A program made the position numbers and the translations under genes. This document shows, one piece after another, positions 35,501 to 38,178 of a DNA stretch of 64,000 nucleotides. The stretch spans positions 1 to 64,000 of the forward strand of contig NZ_QNQP01000004.1 of NCBI RefSeq assembly GCF_003316635.1, given 5' to 3'. Origin of the DNA: Roseovarius dicentrarchi (GTDB lineage Bacteria; Pseudomonadota; Alphaproteobacteria; Rhodobacterales; Rhodobacteraceae). Each line of letters starts with the position of its first letter. Position 1 is the first letter of the stretch. Below the pieces are notes generated by a model that had not been told where the DNA came from, searched no databases, and worked only from the letters and a program-made list of their open reading frames with translations.

Positions 35501-37751
35501 GACCGGCCGCCTGAGCGGCGACAGCGCAGGACAGAGCGGCACAACCTCCGTCACGGTGGAGGTGCGCGATGCGCAGGGTTTGACTGCCCGCGCGACAGCG
35601 CAGATCACCGTGCGCGCGCTGCCTCTGGCGACGGCGGCAGAGGTGACGCTGCGCATGGGCGACGCACTGAGTTTCCCTGTCGCGGCAAGCGATCCCGACG
35701 GCGACGACAGCGATCTGACCTATGCGCTGGCGGCGGCACATCCCTGGATCATGATCGACCCTGCGACCGGCGTACTTAGCGGCGACAGCAGCGGTCAGGC
35801 GGGCGAAACGGCGGTAATGGTGATCGTGACCGACGCAGACGGCCTGCAAACCCAGGCGCAGGTCCGCGTTGACGTCAATGCCCCGCCCACACTGACCGGC
35901 GATTCCGTTCGCTTGATCGAAGGGCAGGCGCTGGCACTGGCGCTGACAGCCAGCGATGCGGACGGCCCTGCCGGATCGCTGCGCTTTTATATCGTGAATG
36001 CACCTTCGTGGATGGCGATTGACCCGGCGACCGGCATGGTTTCGGGTGACACCACTGGCCATCCGGGCAAAACCGATGCGATCTTTGGCGTGCGTGACAG
36101 CGACGGTCTGACCGCCGAGCTGCGCCTGAGCGTTGATGTCAACGCGCGCCCGGAAATTGCGATTGCGGATCTGACGCTGGTGCGCGGTGCGCCACTATTG
36201 CACGCGGTGACGGTCACCGACGCCGATACGCCGCCCGGTGGCCTCAGCTTCCGTTTGATCAGTGGGCCTGACTGGGTCCAGGTCGATGCCGCGACCGGGC
36301 GGATCACCGGTGATACGGCGGGGCAGTCGGGGCTGTCGCTGGTTACAATCAGCGTGCGCGACACTGCCGATCTGGTGGCCGAGGCGACCTTCCGTCTGAC
36401 AGTTCAGGCGCCGCCGGCGCTGGCGCCGATGGCGTTGGCAATGACCACGGGGGCCCCCGTCGATCTGCGTCTGCTGGGGCTTGATGACGATGGGCCACAA
36501 GGGGCGCTGTCCTATGAGCTGGTATCCGGGCCGGACTGGCTCAGCATACGCGGGGATCGCCTGATCGGCGCCACGGGCGGGCAGGTCGGCTCGTTTATTG
36601 CGCGCGTCCGTGTGACCGATGCCGATGGGCTGAGCGCCGAGACAGACATCACGCTGTCCCTGCAACCCGCGTCTGTGGTGCCGGCCGCAACCGCGCGCCC
36701 GGTCACGGGGGGGGATCTGCTGACGCCGCGACCCGTGCAGTTGCAACACAGCGACGCGCCGCCGATCCGGTTGTCGCGGATGGAGACACAGGTGCAAGCC
36801 TCGCGGCTGGCAACCGGCGGCAGCGCAACAGGGGGCGCCGCGCTGAAACGCATCCCCGTTGTATTCCAAAGTCAGGGCGGCATCCGCGAAATCGTGTTCG
36901 AGGTGACGCATACGGCGCCGCGTCTGTCGATGATCGACGCGGTCATGGGCGTTTGCCTGCCTTTCGAGGTGGATATCACCAGCCAGATCAGTGACCGGAC
37001 CGGCGCCGCGCAGCACATGACCGTGACATTGCACGCGGATCAACCTTTGCCCGAAGGGGTTCTGGATCTGCTGCATCTGCGGGTGCTGGGCGGCGACATC
37101 GACGCATCGGGCGTGCAGTTGCGCGTCATTTCGATAAACGGCGCACCCGTCGCCGGCGGCGCGCCAAGCGATGCGGCGCCGGGCGCGGCCCCGGCAAAGA
37201 TAGATCTGGGCGCCAGCCTGACGCTGGCCGACACGCCTCCGGCGCTGATGGACATTCGCATGGGCGCGCTGGGGGCAACCGCCCCCGACACGATGCTGAT
37301 TGACCCCGATGCGCTGGCGGGCGGTTATGTCGGGTTCCGCTTTGACGGGTTGGCGGGGGCCTCTGACGTGGTGCTGCATCTTGCCTTTGACCCGGCCGCC
37401 CTGATGCCCGGTGCGGCGATGGCCACTGCGCCGGATGTCGAGGTGACAGTCGCCGCCGGCACACATCCCGGCGAGGCTGTCGTCACATTGCGATCCTCCG
37501 AGGGGCTTTTGCCCGGCCTGGCCGTTCTGGGATGCCTGGCATTTGCCAGGCCGGGTATGGCGGGGCGCGGCACAGGCAAGCTGCATCTGAAGCGGCTGAG
37601 CGTTGATGGCGCCGACATCCCGCTGGAGGATGAAAACCCCGATTGGCTGAATGATGCGGCGCCGCCCCATGCCCGAATGATCGGCGCGCCGTCACACCGC
37701 ATGTCCATTGCGTTCCCGCCTGCGGGCATGGTTCATAAACCTGACCGCTGA
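11541..37751 (+). CDS. Giant multidomain extracellular-type protein, 5' truncated
   Basis: An unbroken frame of 26.2 kb, about 8,730 residues, with the N-terminus missing. Domain order by position: CARDB-like repeats 11580-17010; PPC-like 17026-17330; IPT-like 17340-17610; a long unassigned beta-rich part to 19420; FN3/Ig-like 19420-19700; beta-propeller-like 19860-20680; Big_5-like 20690-21020; He_PIG/cadherin repeats 21364-23975; RHS-like stretch 24560-25350; dockerin-like 25659-25800; Big_2-like and ZU5-like 26090-26890; hydrophobic segment 27090-27240; IPT-like 27390-27700; YVTN-type propeller 27930-29140; lipase-like 29840-30700; metallopeptidase-like 33235-33370; second Ig array 34296-36670; cohesin-like end 36840-37650. 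No RTX repeats, sorting motif or autotransporter barrel is seen. Upstream open frame (11025-11540) is antisense to an adaptor gene and is not counted. Confidence 0.88.
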   Translation: MATITGLPAAPDGGAVARLSWRVENRGQAATDAEEWIDRVYLSRDGVLDDSDTLLGEFSHTGALAVGAGYDAAADVTLPVGIEGDVQLLVVTDAAQAVMEPDTRASNLAAGAITLASPYADMAVQAVTAPSGSFVANETVTVLWRAANTGPDAVPVGAAWVDRVWLAKDAVRGADDILLAEVAGTGPLAVGSSYCRSVTATLPNGQVGTFRIIVETNADTGIYERGAAANNVRVASGSVSLAAAPSADLSVRVVDGPDALVPGAVETVSWTVTNSGEAPARAPWSDGVYLMGPGLGAGRYLGDVTQSFDLAPGASYEATLDVTIPAVGEGEYRLELRSDHRGRVYEGGRDGNNAADSGVLGMLHPNLAIGAVTLDNATVTSGDAVRVTWDVVNTGAGAAQGARIDRLWLSRDAELDAGDLLLGEVTSGALDAGASAVAFSDVSIPISASGAWFILVGVDAGQAVSEPGHEDDNLASAALAVTLAPYADLEVTSITAPAQIIDDPARVSVTWTVDNTGTGRGITDVWSDRIFVSRDDIIGNADDIELAVFAHTGGLDAGATIDRTEEFYLPARMTGRFTLYVTTDAGKAVFENGQEADNTLAMPGFFDVAPIPYADMVVETVTAPGSAQSGGDVTLRWTVANNGIGLTHVSRWADEVYIADNAAGNGRTLAGRFDHIGYLAPGGSYDREATITLPDGWEGPAYFFVRTPGTDDAYNTGAPFELVFTDAGNEAASARVDVTLTPPPNLVVTEISAPAASTEGAAIDVSWTVANRGIGPADGTWVDRVFLRKAGGGSADIAIGSYSYTGPLQAGKTYSRREQITLPAELNDRYDLIVITDFTNAVYEHKNEGDNESKGDRQITLSRLPRPDLQVSGIEANDTYTAGATGSVRWTVINQGPVATDVPNWTDSVYLSLDNKISFDDIRLGSFSNESALDTAQQYLSQEATFRIPERFRGTAFLLVKTDSGNAVNEWPNDNNNLAVKEIDITPIPFADLVVDNVVTPTQSFEGNEVTVTYTVTNRGAGATNLGSWAEQIWLTLDKNRPHPGQGDVLLGTLQYTGGVLDVGEGYDRTVTVDLPAKVRSGNYYITPWVDPYATLLEDPLAVNVNPDDPTEINSNNYRAGGGNVIGQPPVFQIIGDPPDLTSPDLGIVIDDVTPEATAGVEGQNRMVLRYTLTNKGDKAASGYLVDFTLSSTPGLTVPGAEVWTLGAYGGQDIAVGASRSFTQELFLAPGLDGAYVTGAVSVQGDADLTDNLDVTTSRVRSPEPNLRVQQVRLPESALSGEKLTVGYTVTNESDAAIWSGTQYWTDEIWISRDPTFNAGRATRLQSVTISNAAGLAGQASYSRDVEVTLPPGFDGDYFVYVFTNTARGLEETSRPWPEQSGNNDGQRSSHTKYAFEHPEGAMAQAALPVVYSEPDLVVTNLTVPEGLAAGQTVDITFEVTNTGTRATREESWLDRVYLSLDASLDTGDFLLRRESNGREIKAEHQRRGVLAAGESYTATVTVTLPFELSGDFHILAVADTDLDDSYVNRSTLSPRLSGLSGAAAGRVREFQGEGNNTTFEAVSIGLYAPPDLVVTSLTASERSTRGQSFDVSYRVENQGGAIPFQQAQWDDLVYLSRDAFLDLTSDRFIGTIRQDRQLAAGEGYDVTRSFTTPADLATEAYYVFVVTDPGRAGGRGAVFEADDANNAAVADLPMIIELPPPTDLEVTAITIPASARAGEEITVSWTVTNQSDSVMASGNWSDSVFLSEDGTWDLRDKPIGRVATSGPLAPGESRTLTLTTQMPAATPGGYRVIVRTDIFNQIHEGVQEANNTTASADTIETTVDELLMGTPTTVQLAPGGERLYRITVPPSETLRVLVRSSDPTASNEIFLRHDALPSPNAFDATYEGPLSSDLVALVPSTEPGTYYISVRNFSGSEDGTDITLLAELLPLVITDVKTDRGGAANYVTTKISGAQFADAATVKLVRPGIAEFAPVDWRVVDSTTIIATFDLTGAAHGLYDVQVTNPSGAQALSPYRFLVERGIEGDVTIGIGGSRVVLPGETETYSVALQNLGNLDAPYTYFEVGVPELHFNPYVYGLPFLDFFTNVRGTPDGAAGTPNEDVFWNGLESIVNRDGQLTTRGYLYDMPADGFAGFTFNVAAYPGLQALHDEAFDAFRARMSTVLPDLDDILEEGGAGAIGDWYDGVVAKAAEASPALGAAMAAFPFEDLYNKNAAKPSDCEIPFIPFRFHVFAAATSMTRDEFIAHQTQIVLNLRDAVLASDDAPAPLVAVVADPDLWVDVYMTGLHQAGILRAEDAVPPIRTHQEILSLMTTLASGVLFGPAGQDIRSDGDILGFFEQLRTLYGHDETIMADIEYMDPRESDCYTGEIPVPALPKFEDYNLGLSNPTHFEAVRIYSPWVPFENRGAALPADFLINGPQPVDGDEFAALNFADYFAQPANRSGLASMTGPQTLETMGWLPAREPLPFTVKFENAAASATHANQIEIVTQLDPDLDPRSFELGDIRIGDITIDVPEGRWFYQDEIDFSQSHGFVLRISAGVDLFQDPAAARWVLQAVDPLTGEVLQDVTRGLLPPNTEGGKGAGFAAYTVRPMEDVDTGTRITSSARVLFDTAAPETTNEIVQVVDGAAPETTLTAERITGTDSYDIRWTSADDVAASGVKHVTLYVAENGGDFRIWQRRLEQAAGHLVFEGEAGKTYEFLALATDNAGNREAPRDGAAVTADGQAVNLGGAATVDATTVPNFGMPPPPVDIPSTNLLFQLAEKNVPAADPLIDLPEFAQVLSPLVGSSFATGFQTSQGGIGPMAILELDDGTVLISGGANRGALHRFGAQGGAAGSETLLATLDDPIFNLAQDADGRVWATTGGGALLQLDPASGAVLARHGDGITMGLAVEAATGLIYVGTNAGISTFDPTTGLFAQWSRDENLRVGSLAFDQRGVLWAVTWPDRAQVVSFGDRQRAEARLTFDSQIDSIAFGQKDTVLEDLLFVSANTGRVSGTGEALAGSALTMVDLETMQRIEVAQGGSRGDVVTTTADGRVLISQSVQVDVIAPAYSPSVIATNPNADAVVPLPMPVLTVTFDQDMFAGDPALEASVINPDNYVITGANSGAVTPAAVVYDARNRTVLIRLDGLIADDYSLSVAGSVTSLRGLRMGEAHVSSFKALDDLSALVDIEFGKTRYNRALGTVSYEVSLTNRTDRDIVLPVLLLLDPQRGYEGTPGSAEGRTDDGMWLIDLTGSLPADGRLVAGGTTTGQTVAIVTPNRQRVEFSAGVAASTGPNAAPVFTSLPPEMAVIGTPFSHTVAATDPDGEAVVMTLLTAPEGMQIDGATGAITWTPGADADARTPVVVQAFDARGAVSVQRFVLSLAGGNRAPVISNLPEVIEAAEGDFVQFDVAASDPDLDTVVTWVDGLPEGAVYDPVKRILTWSPGYGQAGTYKMTLRASDGLRETAAEVTLHIAQKARPVTLQVPPQMTVAEGDRIRFVLQAGAEPGSVLDFGVVNHTLPFGATLNAATGEFEWTPGYTQADTYTVIFAVSDGTGVATQAMEIEVTPANGAPVFDDFSGLQVHEGQQFALRVFAYDPDNPFYEPGYRNGDGTYLELGDIPKTVAVELLDDLPAGATFDTDTWQLLWTPGATQSGDYSFAFRATDDGAGSGTPLSVVQTVNLTVRDLNQAPVMAPVETIVTRRGDLREIAVNASDPDGDPITLTLINEQPGMPLPEFVTFTDNGDGTGVIRVAAGVGDRGEHVLTLVAADDGGGQDVPRGVAHTFVIQVEAENEPPEFTYQSDVVAVIGEPLRTVVNVADMDQDALTYALSGLPAGALLTADPLVYGKALLTWTPTAAQAGSYTAVVSVTDTGAAGLTAPAQTDLRFDVTVRASNAAPVLDPVGVFEGVEGTPLSVTFGASDPDGDALGYSINGLPSGAVFDPATGTLNWTPNAVQAGTYTMQVSVSDGHSASTSEVELRIDPRNRAPVFVPMVTQLGRERAEMRFTVVADDPDGDAVKLSVISGLPEGAAFSAERGEFVWIPGYEQSGLHTLVLAAQDGDGLVTTLSVDIDIADVNRAPVLSANDRAFLIGEERSIVLEGSDPDGQALRYSALNMPEGAVLDAATGTVTWQPGPGQVGEYYVTFIASDGMRSARQTIVMRATLEPVPPAVRIELTPSFPARPDQAVLVTVVADSLADITGIRLFVDGVETTLDDKGRAVITPTAPGKIALRAVATDADGLEGQQVLPIKVRDPADRDAPVALFTDTLGRQQLAGVVEIGGLVADTNLDEWRLELRSADGARLIDTLASGQAAVGGALGTLDTRTLLNGFYSLRLVATDIGGRQARTDLRIEVNGSAKIARHTGNRTDLVTDLGGITFGLSRRYDSLAAPDADFGSWSAGLDLDLSMDTALTGREAVGLFAPLQDSTRLYLTTPTGERVGFTFAPTERKVGEATFWQPAWQADDGGWSLASAQMVLRKTGGKFYAAGDGLPYNPMDPQSGGAQPFVLTASGGTQYVLSSAGKVQEIRAGGQRLFVGQSGITATNGDVLSFLRDADGRIVRATAPDGQSVVYTYNSDGTLAGVRALADGSGARYGYADGRLSINAPLDGTVGDAISYGADGTVKVRPVVTDLGGIGQFTGQTISAEAGGNWSLNVRDSEIRGATGGHLILRVQTDTAAAVPTIEGADLLSLQTGAAGSVALFGFRQPGLFRLNVAGDQAFTMRVGLAGDLNRDGSVDGTDSALLRAGGADTDLDGNGRTDGQDRQVLNVNYGIRRNSAPTIAAVMPDVFTHVDLATLVPLSSLATDADGDPVFFRIVSTENVTARFTPDGQFFRVRPDDGFAGTGRVTVVADDGYAATAEFTFELTISDAKLTEISLLMRQYMFDAPGEQGELVVVGQFEDQADVILPFDYVTVTSADPSVVRVSETGVLGAVAEGYTHLLALRGDVAAATAASVGISDEPNAAIAQLFGIDAYPDTVTILPEGGNRRIITSLGTLGMEFIGGDDGVIYVSGNDGVITVTPDGLIEAMAPGVTTVTVIYRGAEEVIEVTVAAPIEANSGRIGAEGGALRTPEGIEVAFGAGQLEGSPTVSVTALDEANLELEVPPDFDFVGAAVLDVQGGSLNGPVQFAVPVDAATAAPGAQVLFFVLDDFTEQTNGEHGEIWRLVDSGTVDENGMARTASPPFPGLSEKGSILVATANAPMRDGVSHLPYLAAGAVMVVTGMAIGLATGGAAGAVIGAALAGSLPYMAFKMTTGEQRVDVYAKYLEGTDWAKAEQRDVPAGDVTDKVTLNITMPDGALPPAQGAAPGLTDITPVLNADGSVTLKITGGNLFYPNGSAQDRYFGNSLSAGRVKFAIGNHTRYVTGDQFTVTSQNPDTGSAEFTIAAPDDILLSQARITYERPAPGGAPGDSNGWSERTRGIASTAFQVKNTRGYGAMGGSRMNGGVNQTMLQIFDIAPNDLTPGSGTEKTELVADVFLRDGTAPLVGWPNDVLMAGDLSAAYVSTNQGIAVVDMLTLRQFDVVPGGGMSLIRVPGGQVGKMTVSNDGHFLYAAGAGKIHVIDLRPGSSTYLSSRQIDVPIPDEARRLQSGKINDIELSADGKKLYVAVPFSGMFGDGGWARNPQSAPEGKIYVFNVDPQDAGSDTYHEKVYEFDAGRDPYDIEASADDPDRLVFVSRGERQAGFYTIEVINSDPDRFKARVSQLDPLVSRSDPNAGRRPLELNNQTIGVKYAGMVIPFSSILIDRYLPLTSQRYDLEIRYPVAVEMTPDQTYAFVADYDLSRYLTMGDSRLAYEIERLHSLGNKIGLIRNPFDMNSEEWTAQLSGKTYQYEFGYSGHVGSTSPIPDQYLTEIAMRPDGSQLLANFRNAGSIVTYKIDALIEASDKGVARSDVGENRTKPVDLERSLYSYDGKLLGAKVRDEIFGAPLDVQFFGRGLDIQDEALLELIGPVGVVDVNAAKNRKPLTFEVHLDPSKIGSRLFKMDLFLSTQKPGEGLWPGDPYRERALFAGTPDSADDYHPWRLINSAQTNKSYAFESGRHYVLGADGIIVSSKKLTADMVTGGTDPSHAIMIEADPALSRILTGSQTYHWGVSVLRSGGNLTGSAEFKTPALNPAGTKFKSVNILTHGFQLAAMPDYANTALSEDRLRAWLQNAEVISQGSGGGVILVYNRQTGKFHEYDPTAREGRMIDPLAYIPGALPAGEAVTLVMDWYRESDISDSGFAEAAADAFFGSLVWLDQKANIFTSPLHFIGHSRGTVVNSEIIQRLGVHFPETDGNNIDIHMTTLDPHDFKQDTLKVELKKLLDSYIRAAKLVGSAVTLVNPPLGTGIVRVATVTENLSQVLFKISGLMGLQLTDIAWDDFKDPNVQVWSNIDFADNYFQESAAESMSAEGSLIEGFFGKFTQTTTPNGTSLPTTKDGKDKLPSHGKMADGKPDIEISFTKAPGSGRALNVPGFIEDDLFATPHSRITNWYLGTADVNALYLAGEAVPRTRGDEGLPVGASADPGLLETVGSLFSQKFTKQPWYGVDPVAFQSGNWGQIKAHFDRYFTASKFNPRTEDRVINTVRTEAVGSGFYFSTVAGDPQVRAGVGPKLRTPLDFDNTEVDRPKLDSLPNPADPAKPIAQNYPAVPTVFNGDFSEGTRHALSDYIKWLLDSAYNKILAQNLSPQEAQKAAIDEAAKQKPSIKKVVDLIPDLPPELGRFPLHYDLPGWSMHGGTGHAGSVDEGYSFTFDLFSDKAPGDYGLNGPVDITGKFLVNQNWVGELIDTVGKVVKPLIDKVLEDLVERFKSDMWDSGLTPAEKELRARQNYARSLGGTLQEVDVPGGGTTLKVVGPDGATLLSPDELKTAADALVNFLLDDSVIVARLASVIDYSLKKIEDVPEVKAFMSKYTLTGFAGPLASITGRPIDDSSAEAAGNDRAARLADIGKATALLQKNLGNLLSKLFPTIDTKPDYGLIMGGSQAIKEIFATFLPEGGFDTPWAHYDPQQALNDYLDSVGQLDKLTHNRMFVPADMETLKFEAFFVANFNDDMRAEAVFTTLDGATYRAKGIMTDPVSGAETESDTFVFGAGLFSGQTATFRIPEEVKGRVASLTIRNIGLERAAAADFDAALHNFLESANLMGLGDAISVVMVVDDIRLAKSGSNQTAARIGAGGDMLRLDQAQALAEVAEGIWIDSALVPGADGLLAGVTIKVGDLPGDALALARDGVITLDVDGAGNGWFIDETPLDQVEFTAVDGAPHVFRAASGDAAGRIDLLTVLLHEMGNSMGLQDMVDPTLPGFVMSSILDTGLRRLPSGPDTGDWSVAELASDAAQPFGLGVAPAVGPSAAGAAGFSAMAAPAPKPAFGNGDFSAGLAGWSHTGNVSIRDGRAVLREGQGAMSGLSQSFALPADATAIQFRLSGLTLGSGGGAAPDAFEVALFDGDTGAMVLPAMTDLPGTDAVLNIQSDGSVYGSSAATVFDAGDELIVTLDLTGRAPALTALTLDFDLIGLGALGAEVQVDGVRLLGTGQNTAPIARGERISTTEDTPVIVDILGNDSDADGDPLILHIVSDLNGASLTALPDGLFRYTPAPDATGTIALEYQVFDGISHSEVVSLTIDIVPVNDAPQMAEIAGKTVARGAKVEIAPVVTDPDNALSELRFALVQGPADAILDPATGRIEWTPTTTGDMVFRLRVTDPGGAQAERAFTLAVRSAPVLTVSNVAIEQGSVLAHSVHASDPDGDPDGAGGLVFALLPGAPDWITMDPATGAVSGDSTGQIGAARVPVRVTDPDGLFVDGSFVVVVNVRPTIRAASAVLIEGQALDLLPLVTDIDTDPDDLVFALTAGPEWLRIDPVTGRVTGDTSGHLGTTALTVQVTDDAGLSAAVDVTVTVRARPVLTAADVRIIEGATLAHRVTASDADSPDGSLRFTKLAGPDWIGVDAVTGALSGASAGHPGAHSVTVQVSDRDGLTAEADMTVFVSALPVISLADQVLVQGEALTLLPAVSDADSPASELAFRIIGPSGWLTIDPATGRLSGDSAGQSGTTSVTVEVRDAQGLTARATAQITVRALPLATAAEVTLRMGDALSFPVAASDPDGDDSDLTYALAAAHPWIMIDPATGVLSGDSSGQAGETAVMVIVTDADGLQTQAQVRVDVNAPPTLTGDSVRLIEGQALALALTASDADGPAGSLRFYIVNAPSWMAIDPATGMVSGDTTGHPGKTDAIFGVRDSDGLTAELRLSVDVNARPEIAIADLTLVRGAPLLHAVTVTDADTPPGGLSFRLISGPDWVQVDAATGRITGDTAGQSGLSLVTISVRDTADLVAEATFRLTVQAPPALAPMALAMTTGAPVDLRLLGLDDDGPQGALSYELVSGPDWLSIRGDRLIGATGGQVGSFIARVRVTDADGLSAETDITLSLQPASVVPAATARPVTGGDLLTPRPVQLQHSDAPPIRLSRMETQVQASRLATGGSATGGAALKRIPVVFQSQGGIREIVFEVTHTAPRLSMIDAVMGVCLPFEVDITSQISDRTGAAQHMTVTLHADQPLPEGVLDLLHLRVLGGDIDASGVQLRVISINGAPVAGGAPSDAAPGAAPAKIDLGASLTLADTPPALMDIRMGALGATAPDTMLIDPDALAGGYVGFRFDGLAGASDVVLHLAFDPAALMPGAAMATAPDVEVTVAAGTHPGEAVVTLRSSEGLLPGLAVLGCLAFARPGMAGRGTGKLHLKRLSVDGADIPLEDENPDWLNDAAPPHARMIGAPSHRMSIAFPPAGMVHKPDR
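11580..17010 (+). repeat. CARDB-like repeat array in the giant protein
   Basis: About 14 units of roughly 115-135 residues. Each has a start like PDLVVTSLTA, a core like VSWTVTNxG, a WxDRVYLSxD block and an end like DxxNNxA. Units vary strongly in sequence, so they are an old diverged array rather than recent copies. The first unit is cut at its start near 11541. Confidence 0.8.
21364..23975 (+). repeat. Array of nine He_PIG/cadherin-like repeats
   Basis: Nine units of 85-115 residues, most beginning NxAPV, with a DPDGD motif in the first half and WTPG near the middle. These Ig-fold units occur in bacterial surface and adhesion proteins. Confidence 0.75.
25659..25800 (+). other. Dockerin-like segment in the giant protein
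   Basis: Two EF-hand-like calcium loops, GDLNRDGSVDGTDSALL and DTDLDGNGRTDGQDRQVL, in the arrangement of a type I dockerin. Dockerins bind cohesins, and the C-terminus of the same protein looks cohesin-like. Confidence 0.7.
27090..27240 (+). other. Glycine-zipper hydrophobic segment inside the giant protein
   Basis: About 45 uncharged residues rich in Gly and Ala (GAVMVVTGMAIGLATGGAAG, then AVIGAALAGSLPYMAF), long enough for a two-pass membrane hairpin. It is the only such segment I noticed in the retained protein and lies far from both ends. Confidence 0.6.
29840..30700 (+). other. Lipase-like alpha/beta hydrolase domain in the giant protein
   Basis: The stretch reads VNILTHGFQL (oxyanion-type HGF), ends a strand with FIGHSRGTVV (nucleophile elbow G-x-S-x-G, coding 30228-30242), and later has TTLDPHDF with an Asp and a His at the usual place. 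This is a plausible complete serine-hydrolase triad. Confidence 0.65.
33235..33370 (+). other. Degenerate metallopeptidase-like motif in the giant protein
   Basis: LLTVLLHEMGNSMGLQD, coding 33237-33287, then VMSSILDTGLRRLP, matches the layout of HExxHxxGxxD segments (usual form VLxHELGHVLGLDD) found in large surface proteins. The second His is Asn (coding 33267-33269), so a zinc site is unlikely to form. Confidence 0.65.
34296..36670 (+). repeat. Second Ig-like tandem array, eight to nine units
   Basis: Units of about 88 residues (264 bases), each with an EGQAL-like start, ASDADxPxGxLxF, PDWxxIDPATGxxSGDxxGQ and VRVxDxDGLxAE. They are more alike than the earlier arrays, pointing to later duplication. 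Confidence 0.8.
36840..37650 (+). other. Cohesin-like C-terminal region
   Basis: Two copies of a pattern in which a beta strand (IREIVFEVTH or YVGFRFDGLA) is followed by an LHADQPLPEGVLDLLHLRVL or RSSEGLLPGLAVLGCLAF block, as in cohesin folds where a hydrophobic strand follows a loop. Assignment is by fold pattern only. Confidence 0.5.
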
Positions 37752-37786
37752 GGCAACGCCGCCTAACCGTTGAGGAGACTATTCAA

Positions 37787-38146
37787 ATGACCGATTCAGC
37801 CAAACCCGACGCGCCGTCGCAAAACCGCAAGCCCGGCGGTGCCGCCGCCACATCAGACGGCGCGTCATCGGCACCGCGCGCGGCGACCGTTCCCCCCAGT
37901 CAGGTGCAGTTCGATACCACCGAGCTGAAAAGCAGCTATTGCAACGTGTGCAACGGGTCATCGACGCGCGAAGAGGTCGTGGTGAATTTCGGCGTCAACG
38001 AAAGCTGGGATATGGGCCGCGAAAAGCTTCTGGTCATGTTACAGCACCGTGTCGTCATGTCGCCCTATGCCGCCAAACGGCTGCGCGACATGATGAACCG
38101 GCTGATTGATGAACATGAGACGAAATACGGCAAGCTGGATGGCTGA
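37787..38146 (+). CDS. DUF3467 family protein
   Basis: A 119-residue protein. The N-terminal 40 residues are Pro/Ala/Ser-rich and probably disordered. The rest is a DUF3467 domain: SSYCNVCNGSSTREEVVVNF, then VMLQHRVVMSPYAAKRLRDM and a closing helix. Function of the family is unknown. It has no signal peptide. The CxxC pair (CNVC) near residue 52 is not usual in the family as I know it. It starts 36 bases after the giant gene, behind a good GAGGAG site, and precedes the two adaptor fusions, so it is probably part of the same operon. Confidence 0.85.
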   Translation: MTDSAKPDAPSQNRKPGGAAATSDGASSAPRAATVPPSQVQFDTTELKSSYCNVCNGSSTREEVVVNFGVNESWDMGREKLLVMLQHRVVMSPYAAKRLRDMMNRLIDEHETKYGKLDG

Positions 38147-38178
38147 ACTGCGGTGGAAACCGTGACAGGGTCCGCGCA

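Noticed and set aside
11580..37751. CRISPR-like arrays or RTX toxin repeats in the giant gene
   Set aside because: Repeats are long protein domains; no short direct repeats with spacers and no GGxGxD nonapeptides were seen.
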